Of a DNA stretch of 64,000 nucleotides, positions 1 through 9,328 are shown in pieces; positions within the stretch are counted from its first letter, which is position 1; each line of letters starts with the position of its first letter. The position numbers and the translations under genes are program-made. The DNA is from Neodiprion pinetum. Lineage: Eukaryota > Arthropoda > Insecta > Hymenoptera > Diprionidae. Under the pieces are notes generated by a model. That model was not told where the DNA came from, ran no database searches, and saw only the letters and a list, made by a program, of their open reading frames with translations. The DNA lies in contig NC_060238.1 in assembly GCF_021155775.2 (NCBI RefSeq), positions 18,824,542 to 18,888,541 on the forward strand, given 5' to 3'.

Positions 1-449
1 TTAACAATAAATCAGAGTCATCCATTCCTATAATAAAAATTCATTATGATTCGAAATTCAATCTAAACAAAAAATATAATTATATTAAAAATTTGAATTG
101 TAAAAATCACTTAAACTGTAGAATGTCCAAGATAAAATACTGAGATTAATATATCGAACAAAACATTAACGAAGATATTGTTCTTAATAATTGACCGAAA
201 AATGAATTGGAGAAATCATGTGCGTAAATCCGCCTAACCTTAAAATGTTACACTGCCCAGGATTCAAAGTTGTATCTACAAAAGACGAAATATTGACACC
301 CATGTCCAGTATGTAATTTTACCTACATTAATTATTGAACAATAAAAGAGCCTACCTGTCTGTTAAAATGTATATCCTATTCTTTTGAGTTGCAGGTAAT
401 CAACAGTGGTACAATCACGCACGCTTCTGTGTTTGTTATGCCATGGAAT
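1..449. other. No gene seen (window start)
   Basis: AT-rich sequence with no recognisable coding exon, RNA gene or repeat boundary. It ends at the palindromic block that begins at 450. Confidence 0.5.
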
Positions 450-574
450 ATGGCTTATGGATTTTTATGTAGATTAAAAATCCATAAGCCATGGGCAGAA
501 TGCAGAAGCCATATGGCTCTACTGGACTTTCGCAATTGCGCATGCGCTACGGCTTCTGCATTCTGCCCATGGCC
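450..574. repeat. Two abutting perfect palindromes, MITE-like
   Basis: Two inverted repeats lie side by side. The first has perfect 17-bp arms at 450-466 and 476-492. The second has perfect 23-bp arms at 488-510 and 551-573, around a 40-base centre that holds CAATTGCGCATGCGC. The arms overlap at GCCAT, so the block looks like one small foldback inserted into, or grown from, another. This size and structure fit a miniature inverted-repeat element. No target duplication was confirmed and no superfamily is assigned. Confidence 0.6.
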
Positions 575-704
575 TCTGTAATTTTATGTGCTTCGACCTT
601 AACCTGACCAGCAACCTGACACTGGGTGGTAGAGGTGAAGGCTTCGTGTGGGTCGTAACTACCGTCCTAAGCAATCGTTCAATGCCGGATTCGTGCAGAA
701 CGAC

Positions 705-1130
705 ATGCCAGACAGGGCCTATGAAGAAGCGAGGTTGCAAGTACAACCCGCTGTGAATCGTGGCGGTACACGAGGCCGAGCCAGCTCCTCCCGCGGCGCT
801 TATCAAAGGAAGCGTTTCTCTTCACATCGTAACGAAAAGAATACTGAGACTTCAAATTTATTAAGTGATGAATTGAAGAAGAAACTTTATCCGGGAGTTA
901 AGGATGATATGAGCGCTATGGATAGGCTAGAGGCATATAATACGTCGAAAGCTATTACATTAACAGTAACGACTCGAGCCATCGGAATGGGCACACTACA
1001 CATTTTCTCGTGCCTATTTGAATTCAATAACGTTCCCATAAGAGGATCGATTTACCAACTGTACCGTGTATCTTTGGCAGTACTAGAAGCCAAAGTACAA
1101 TTCGTTCAGCGCGGCATCTCAACCATCCAA
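705..1130 (+). CDS. Unrecognised open reading frame, probably part of a broken element
   Basis: The reading frame is open upstream of 705, and the first ATG is at 705. The conceptual protein begins with a basic Arg/Ser/Gly-rich stretch (about 25 residues containing RGGTRGRASSSRG), which suggests nucleic-acid binding, and then becomes hydrophobic. The frame runs on into the non-LTR endonuclease fragment at about 1135, where it stops making sense. I do not recognise the family. It could be a gag-like remnant of the adjacent gypsy element or of another element, but no CCHC knuckle or capsid motif is visible. Treat it as a hypothetical fragment. Confidence 0.25.
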
Positions 1131-1140
1131 AATAATGAGG

Positions 1141-1373
1141 ATGAGAGTAGGCAGCATGAGTGTCTTCAGCTGCTACTTCTCGCCCAACACGTCGACGCAA
1201 GCCCTGGAGATGCGGCTGGACGGCCTCGAGGAGGCAGTCAGGGCGGCTGGGAGTAGGATCCTCATAGCAGGCGACTTGAACGCGAAGTCGCCGCTGTGGG
1301 GATCCGATAGATGGGACGAGAGGGGCGAGATCGTGTCGGAATTCCTGGCCAGACTCGACCTCTGGCCCATAAA
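1141..1373 (+). mobile_element. Non-LTR retrotransposon fragment: AP-type endonuclease
   Basis: About 75 codons encode part of an exonuclease/endonuclease/phosphatase (EEP) domain. It shows the hallmark GDLNAKSPLWGS segment followed by the Asp/Arg-Gly stretch (DERG) and a closing LDLWPIN. This is the arrangement in the target-nicking endonuclease of R1/Jockey-type non-LTR elements, where the GD-N motif carries catalytic residues. Only the middle and end of the domain are present, with no reverse transcriptase after it. At about 1374 the sequence changes abruptly to gypsy pol in another frame, so this is a dead fragment joined to or inserted in the neighbouring element. Confidence 0.75.
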
Positions 1374-4136
1374 CACGTATACATTGGTGAGGCTGCAGTC
1401 TCGATACAAGATGGCGTATGCCATGTTCTTGCAATTAATGCCTTGGATAGAGATATTGAGATAGAGATTTCACCACAGGAAGTGATACCTTTCGAATATC
1501 ACAACTTTCCGGAGGAGCACGAATATCACGATTCAAGTTCAGAAGACTTAAATTTAGAACCTGTAGTGACTAATCGATTTACAGAAATTCAATCAAAATT
1601 GCATCTAGATCATTTAAATATAGAGGAACGCGATCACGTATTAGATATCATTGAGGAATTTCCGGAATTATTTCATTTACCTGGAGATAAATTAAAATCT
1701 ACACCCGGAATTCAGCATCGTATACCAACCGAGGATGATATACCGATTAATACGCGACAATACCGGTTCCCTCCAATTCACAAAACCGAGATTGAAAACC
1801 AAATCAAAATTAAAATTGACAACGGAATAATAGTTCCTTCAAATTCACCGTATAATTCACCCGTGTGGATTGTACCCAAAAAAACAGATTCTGCGGGTAG
1901 AAAACGATGGCGCATGGTAATTGATTTTCGGAAATTGAATGAAAAGACAATTGGGGACGCGTATTCATTACCTAACATTACAGACATTCTTGATCATCTC
2001 GGTGAAGCGCGATATTTTTCAACTTTCGATCTTGCCAGCGGTTTCCAACAAATTGAAATGGACCCCCAAGATTGAGCAAAAACCGCATTCACAACACCAA
2101 ACGGTCATTACGAATATCTTAGAATGCCTGAAGGGCTTAAAAACGCGCCCGCTACATTTCAAAGATTAATGGATCAAACATTACGCGGACTACAAGGAGT
2201 CGAAGTTTTCGTTTATTTAGACGACATCGTAGTTTATGCAAAGAATTTAGAAGAACACGGCAAGAAAATCCGCCGGTTATTTAACAAATTAAAAGACGCT
2301 AGATTAACGTTACAACCAGATAAATGTGAATTTCTAAAAACAGAAGTGGCTTATTTAGGCCATATTATTGGCAGATCAGGAGTTAGACCGGACCCGAAGA
2401 AAATTACCGCGGTTCGATATTTTCCACAACCTAAAAATCCTAAGAACATTAGACAATTTCTGGGACTAGCCGGTTACTACAGGCGTTTTATTAAAGATTT
2501 TGCGGGAAAGGCTAGGCCTCTTACAGACTTATTAAAGAAGGAATCAACATTTATTTGGGGAAAAGATCAAAAGAGAAGTTTCAAAATTTTAAGGAAATAT
2601 CTATGCCAATATCCTATCTTGCAGTACCCAAATTTCAAAAAGCAATTCACGTTAACTACCGACGCATCCGACTATGCAATCGGAGCCGTTTTGAGCCAGG
2701 AAGTGGACGGTTATGACATGCCCGTCGCCTACCTGTCTCGTGCTCTGAGCAAAGCGGAACAAAATTATTTTACAACTGAGAAAGAGTGTTTAGCAGCTCT
2801 ATATGCCGTACTACATTTTCGACCTTACCTTTATGGCCGAAAATTCACACTGGTTAGTGATCATGAGCCATTGCGCTGGATCGACTCGATTAAAGATCCC
2901 GGGCAGCGACTGATACGATGGAGGCTCAAGTTACGAGATTACGAGTATGAATTCAAACACAAGGCTGGACGACTGAACAGTAACGCAGATGCATTGTCGC
3001 GCAATCCAGTCCCTGTTACCGACGGCATTAACCAATCGTCGGAGTCATCTGATAGTGGAAACGATAGTGACAATCTAATAATTAAATCTGTAGACTCATT
3101 TCCAAAATATTCAGACTATTTGAAAATAATTAGAACAGCTGATATTAAAAATCCAAACATTATTGAAGTACACGAAAGCGTTTTCGATAGACTTGACAAT
3201 TATGCGCATACCGTTTCTGTAGATCTTGAAATGAGTTCCGGTATAGCAAGCGATTTTAGAAAAAAGTATGGGGTACCGGAACACCTTCGCAGTCAAGCCG
3301 ATATGCATTCAGTAGCTAAATTAGAACTGCTAGATCAGAAAATTTATTACATTATGACAAAATTAAACTTTTGGGACAAACCAGAATATGAAGACATGTA
3401 CCTCAGTCTGATCAATTTTCGGAAAATTTTAGAGGATGACTCTGTTAAAACAGTTAGAATACCTAGAATGAGATGCGGTCTAGATAAACTAGCATGGAAC
3501 AAAGTAAGAACCATGTTACGATTCATTTTTGGAGGAACGGGAATCAAAATTTTTGCTTGTACAAATTTAAAATTAATAGAGAATCAAAAACTCCAGACGA
3601 TATTTGCTATTATGAACCCTGGGTCAAACTTGAAGGTCAGTACTAAACCGAACCAATGGAAGATATTACCCATCGATTCGAAAATTTCAAAATTACCTGC
3701 TCCAAAAATAAAGCGACCATTAGCAAAATCAGACTCGATCCCAAGGAAAATATCAGCTGACGAAACATTCTGTCCAAAAACAAAGACTACCATAGAGCCT
3801 GATGAGAACGCGATCTCAACAAGAACTCGATCGAGAGCTAGGACAACAGCAGGAAGTAGGCAAGCTGTTTCTGAGGACTCATCCGACGATGAATCTTCCG
3901 AACCGCTGGCCTACCGGAGGCAAAGAAGTGTATTACCGAATTTAGGTCTTGAACAACCTACTACATCCCAGGGAACCCAACAACCTGAACAAACAGACAT
4001 TCAGACTGACGACGACGACGTTGAATCTGATTCTGAGCCTGAAAATATAACAGTAAAATTAAAATCACCGCGTGATAGAGATAGCGATTCGGATGATGAT
4101 GTATTTTTGCAAACAGAAGCGAGTCGTAAAGCTAAA
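1374..4136 (+). pseudogene. pol: Gypsy pol, first part: RT, RNase H, macrodomain, acidic tail
   Basis: The frame starts after the endonuclease fragment and runs to the Helitron insertion at 4136/4137. RT motifs are clear: the primer-grip region with SPVWIVPKK, the LASGFQQIEM block holding the first catalytic Asp, and the catalytic YLDD at about 2214-2225. RNase H follows at about 2640-3000, with TTDASDYAIGAVLSQ, a Glu in TTEKECLA and SDHEPL. After the RNase H end (ADALSRNP) comes a macrodomain (3130-3570) and a Ser/Asp/Glu-rich linker. A TGA at 2073-2075 cuts the frame within RT. The same frame continues on both sides of it, so this is a single nonsense change. The Helitron then splits the gene from its integrase half at 9329. 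Confidence 0.9.
3130..3570 (+). other. TARG1/OARD1-like macrodomain inside gypsy pol
   Basis: About 145 residues of pol match the layout of the ADP-ribose-binding macrodomain of the TARG1/OARD1 (ALC1-like) class. In order there is a VSVDLEMSSGIASDFRKKYG stretch, the counterpart of the ADP-ribose-binding GIA loop. A basic strand and a YYIMTK strand follow, then KPEYEDMYLSL. The domain closes with IPRMRCGLDKLAW and a final strand ending in FACTN. TARG1 removes ADP-ribose from acidic side chains using Lys84 and Asp125 (human numbering). Both positions are kept here: the Lys after Thr in MTK, and the Asp in CGLD. The domain may therefore be active. Activity and substrate are inference. Confidence 0.8.
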
Positions 4137-4301
4137 TCCTAATATATATAAAATTCACGTGTCACAGTGTTTGTCACCAAACTCCTCCGAAACGGCTGAA
4201 CCGATTTCAATGAAATTTTGCATACACATTCGGTAGGTCTGAGAATAGGTTTATAACTTTTTTCATACTTCTTAGTGCTATTGTTTAATAAATATTCTTC
4301 A

Positions 4302-4446
4302 TTTAATAATTTTTGGCATCGGTCGATAACTGCACAAGTGATAATTGCTCATCACCGGCTGATACCAGTTTAGCCCGCCAGGTGTCGCTGCTTAATTTAA
4401 TAATTTTTGGCATCGGTCGATAATTAGCCCGCCAGGTGTCGCTGCT
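4302..4446. repeat. Interleaved direct repeats in the Helitron 5' region
   Basis: Two blocks occur twice in alternating order. The 28-bp block at 4302-4329 recurs at 4396-4423, and the 21-bp block at 4372-4392 recurs at 4426-4446. An 18-bp stretch, CATACACATTCGGTAGGT, near 4220 also recurs near 4455. This looks like a local duplication in the untranslated leader. Confidence 0.75.
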
Positions 4447-4581
4447 AGGAGACTCATACACATTCGGTAGGTAATTTGTAAATGGTAAATAAATAATAAA
4501 CGAAAATACACAAATAATTAATTAATATACTGCTTTTCATCATTAACTAATTGGATTTCTTCGATTTAAGTGTTTAGTACA

Positions 4582-7500
4582 ATGCCAGCAAGACGCAGAG
4601 GAGCTTCTATAGCCCGTCACACACCTAGATCTGCAAGCAGGCGAAATACAAGAGCCCTAAGAACAGAAGACCAAATCCAGCAAGATAACACTCATGTGCG
4701 TGAGAACATGGCGCGATTGCGTCAAGCTGAATCAGAAGATGTACGAGCTGAACGAAATGAACGAAGAAGATTAGAACAAAGGCAATCGCGTCGTCTTATA
4801 GTTGGCAGATGCAGAGCGAATGAACAACAGCGCCAACAGGTGCATCGATTATTTACATCTAATTCATTCCTGCGTCTAGCATTCGAGTATGAGCACGATA
4901 TTCAATATTATGCTCATTCAAAAGTGGTAATTGGTGCTATGGACAAGGAATGTCCGCATTGTCATGCTCTTAAGTTTAAAACTGAGCCACCTGGAATGTG
5001 TTGTTCGTCAGGAAAGGTGCAATTACCTGCAATTGAGACACCACCTGAACCATTGAACGGTTTACTTATCGGCACGGATCCAGATTCTAATCTATTCCTA
5101 AAGTCAATTCGAACATTTAATTCATGTTTTCAAATGACATCGTTCGGAGCAACAGAAATAATTAGAAATAATGCTATCAATGGTCAGCAATTTAATTCAA
5201 CATTCAAAATCAAAGGCCAAATTTATCATAAAGTGGGCTCATTGCTGCCAATGCCAAACGGATCACCTAAATTTTTACAAATTTACTTTATGGGCGGTGA
5301 GGATGCACGTGTAGATGCACGTTGTGGCTATAATAACCTCGATTCATTTTTTGCCAGACGCATCGTCAGTGACCTGGATTCCCTATTGAATGAGCACAAT
5401 GAATTGTTGAAAATATTCAAATCACACATGCACAAATTACAAAGTGATAATCACGCTATTGTCATCAATCCGGATAAAACACCTGCTGGAGAGCATATTC
5501 GTAGATTTAATGGACCTGTTCTTGACGATGTCGCTGGAATCATGGTTGGCGATCGTACAGCTAAACGAGAAATAGTGATTCGTAGAAGAAATAATAATCT
5601 ACAGTTCATTGCTGATACACACCGTTCATATGACGCTCTCCAATATCCGCTAATGTTCTGGAAGGGACAAGACGGGTATTGCATAAATATTAAACAACGA
5701 AATCCCGCAACAGGTGCCGAAACGAACAAGAATGTTAGTTCGAAGGACTATTATGCGTATCGGTTGATGATTAGACGTGATCAGGACAACGTTATTCCTC
5801 GATGTCGTGAGCTTTGTCAACAATTCATGGTCGACATGTATGTAAAGATAGAGAGCGAACGATTACGATACTTGCGATTTAATCAAGAAAAGCTGCGTGC
5901 GGAAGAATACATTCACCTGCGAGACGCTATTGTCAACAACGCCGATGCCGCTCAAATCGGTAATTCTGTCATTCTACCATCATCATACATCGGCAGCCCA
6001 CGTCATATGCAAGAATACATACAGGATGCTCTGACTTACGTGCGCGAATATGGGCGGCCGTGTTTATTTATCACGTTCACATGTAATCCAAAATGGCCGG
6101 AGATTACATCTTTACTATTGCCTGGCCAAAATGCAGTACATCGTTATGACATTACAGCACGTGTGTTCAGACAAAAATTGAAGTCTTTGATAAATTTCAT
6201 TACAAAACTACATGTATTCGGTCCCACACGTTGCTGGATGTATTCCGTTGAATGGCAAAAGCGGGGATTACCTCATGCCCACATTTTGGTTTGGTTAATC
6301 GATAAAATACGACCTGAAGAAATCGACAGTATAATTTCTGCGGAAATTCCAGATCCGTCTACTGATCAAATGCTGTTTGATATTGTTACAGCAAACATGA
6401 TTCATGGCCCATGCGGCAATCTGAATCGTAGATCGCCTTGCATGGTAGATGGAAAATGTACCAAAAGTTATCCGAAAAATTTCACGAACGATACGATCAC
6501 AAATGTTGACGGATACCCCATATATCGTCGAAGAAGTTCCGATAATGGCGGGCAATCATTTGTTAAAAATATAAACAGAGTAGAAATTGACATTGATAAC
6601 CGTTGGGTGGTCCCATATTCGCCTCTGCTGAGCAAAACATTCAATGCTCATATTAATGTTGAGTTCTGCAGTTCAGTAAAGAGCATCAAATACATTTGCA
6701 AGTATGTCATTAAAAGCAGCGATATGGCTGTATTTCGAGTTGACAATATCAATGCGAATGCTCCTCCGGTGAATACTAACGATGAAATAACGCTTTACCA
6801 AATTGGTCGGTACGTCAGCTCCAATGAAGCCGGTTGGCGTATCTTTGGTTTCCCAATTCATGAACGGGATCCAGCAGTTATTCATTTGGCCGTCCATCTT
6901 GAAAACGGCCAGCGCGTATATTTCACGACCGAGACAGCGATCGATCGTGCTATAAATCCACCAAAAACAACACTCACTGAATTTTTTGAATTGTGCAATC
7001 GTGCGGATGTTTTTGGTGCGTTTGCACGGACATTGCTGTATTCAGAAATACCACGCTATTTCACATGGGCTCCAACAAAAAAATGGATGCCCCGCAAGCA
7101 AGGCACGCCGATTGATGGATATCCCGGTTTATTCAAATCAAACACCTTGGGGCGAGTATTTACAGTCAATCCAAGGCAGACTGAGTGCTTTTATCTTCGC
7201 CTGTTATTGGTTAATGTCATCGGGCCATTGTCATTTCAAGATATACGGAAAGTGGATGGACAACAGTATCCAACGTATAAAGATGCATGCCATGCACTCG
7301 GCTTGCTGGAAGACGACAACCAGTGGGAATGTATGCTTGCTGAAGCGGGATTGAACTGTGCAGCAAAACAAATTCGTCTACTATTCGCTATAGTGTTGAC
7401 TACATGTTTCCCGACCCGAGCAGAGACATTATGGGACAATCACAAAGATTCAATGACTGATGATATATTGCATCAACATCGTACACGGTGCAACGATCTA

Positions 7501-9075
7501 ACGATAGTTTTCAGTGACGCTATGTACAATGAAGCATTGATTGCTATTGAGGATCTTTGCATTACCATTGCCAACTTACCACTCAGTCATTTCGGTATGC
7601 ATTCACCAAATCGAAATGCATCTGATTTAATGAACACTGAATTGAATCGTGAACTACAATACAATACTGCAGAAATGGCAGCGATTGTTGCTCGCAATGT
7701 CCCACTAATGAATGAAGAACAAAAAACAATTTACGACCGCATCATGCTCGCAGTTTCGGCAGGACAAGGTGGTTTCTTTTTTTTGGATGCACCAGGTGGA
7801 ACTGGCAAAACATTCCTTATTTCGCTAATTCTCGCCGAAATACGATCAAATAATGGCATTGCATTGGCTGTTGCATCATCTGGCATTGCGGCAACTTTAT
7901 TGGATGGAGGCAGAACAGCTCATTCAGTATTTAAACTGCCGCTAAATATTCAAAACAACCCAGACGCAGTGTGCAATATAAAAAAACAATCTTCCATGGC
8001 CACAGTGCTTAAACGTTGTAAAATTATCATCTGGGATGAATGCACTATGGCGCACAAACATTCGCTTGAGGCGTTGAACAGGTCATTGAAAGATATAAAA
8101 AACAACGACAAACTATTCGGCGGCACTCTGTTACTCCTTTCAGGTGATTTCAGACAAACACTTCCCGTTATTCCACGTTCAACATACGCTGATGAAATCA
8201 ACGCGTGCTTAAAATCATCGCCACTGTGGCGTAATGTTGAAAAAGTACAACTGAAAGTAAATATGCGCGTTCAAATGCTTCAAGATCCATCCGCTGAAAC
8301 ATTTTCAAAACAACTGTTAGATATCGGCGATGGAAAAGTTGCTAGAGATGAAAGTGGATGCATAAAATTACAGGCTGATTTCTGCACAGTCATTGATTCG
8401 CAAGATGCTCTCATTGACCAGATATTTCCCGATGTACGCAGACAATACGCAAATCATGGGTGGCTGGCAGAGAGAGCAATTTTAGCAGCAAAAAATGTGG
8501 ACGTCAACGAATTGAATCTTAAGATTCAACATTTGTTACCAGGAGAATTGGTGTCATACAAATCTATTGATACAGTTTGCGATGACACCGAAGCTGTAAA
8601 TTTTCCAACAGAGTTTTTAAACTCATTGGATTTACCAGGCATGCCACCGCATAATTTACAACTAAAGGTTGGATCTCCGGTTATTTTACTTCGTAATTTG
8701 AACCCACCACGGTTGTGTAATGGCACGCGATTAGTCATTAAAAAATTAATGAAAAATGTTATCGAAGCCATCATTTTAAATGGCAAATTTCGAGGTGAAA
8801 TTGTATTACTGCCGCGAATTCCTATTATACCCACAGATGTGCCAATACAATTTTAACGCCTTCAATTTCCAATTAGATTGGCATTTGCAATGACTATCAA
8901 TAAGTCTCAAGGCCAAACGATGTCTGTCTGTGGTTTAGATTTGAGCACATCATGTTTTTCACACGGACAATTATACGTGGCGTGCTCTCGAGTGGGCAAA
9001 CCATCCAGTTTATTTGTGTTGGCGAAAGATGGAATAACAAAAAATATTGTACACTCTGTTGCATTAAAGGATTGA
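4582..9075 (+). pseudogene. Helitron RepHel protein (HUH replication initiator plus PIF1-like helicase)
   Basis: The likely start is the ATG at 4582 (MPARRRG), although an in-frame ATG lies at 4570. The N-terminal third is basic and holds a CPHC/CC zinc-finger-like segment. The Rep domain has the HUH motif in LPHAHILVWL and the two-tyrosine motif YICKYVIK, which nick DNA and carry the 5' end. The C-terminal part is a superfamily 1 PIF1-type helicase, with Walker A in APGGTGKTF, Walker B in IIIWDEC, and a terminal KSQGQT block. A TAA at 8854-8856 interrupts the last 75 codons. The frame continues unchanged to 9075, so this is one nonsense mutation in an otherwise complete protein of about 1,500 residues. 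Confidence 0.92.
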
Positions 9076-9299
9076 TATTGTTTTTTAGTAATATTGTCAT
9101 AACTAGCGATATGTATATAATTTCAAAGAATCAATTTTAATAAATTAAACAAAATAGTGTTCGGTGTTTTGTTATTTTTATATTCCGTCACCGTTCACAA
9201 CGCTCCCTACCTCTTTCACTTATATACCACATCCCTTACATACTTACAATAAGTTAGTTATTTTTTTCTAGAAAAATATTCTCTAGAAATAATTTATAT

Positions 9300-9328
9300 G
9301 ACAAAACAACGTTTGTCGGGTCAGCTAG
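9300..9328 (+). other. Helitron 3' terminal hairpin and CTAG end
   Basis: A 6-bp stem (GACAAA at 9300-9305, TTTGTC at 9312-9317) is followed by an 11-base tail ending in CTAG. This is the usual Helitron termination structure, which signals the end of the transferred strand. Confidence 0.75.

Larger units (their letters stand above)
4137..9328 (+). mobile_element. Helitron, nearly intact, inserted in gypsy pol
   Basis: The element starts with TCCTAATATATA at 4137 and ends with CTAG at 9325-9328. The flanking host bases are A (4136) and T (9329), the A|T insertion site typical of Helitrons, which make no target duplication. A short hairpin precedes the 3' CTAG by about 11 bases. It encodes one RepHel protein on the plus strand, broken by a single nonsense codon. 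The host pol frame is open on both sides and stays in phase across the element, so the insertion is precise and fairly recent. Helitrons move by rolling-circle replication. Confidence 0.92.

Noticed and set aside
1024..1434. Minus-strand open frames over the endonuclease fragment
   Set aside because: They are shadows of the plus-strand endonuclease coding sequence.
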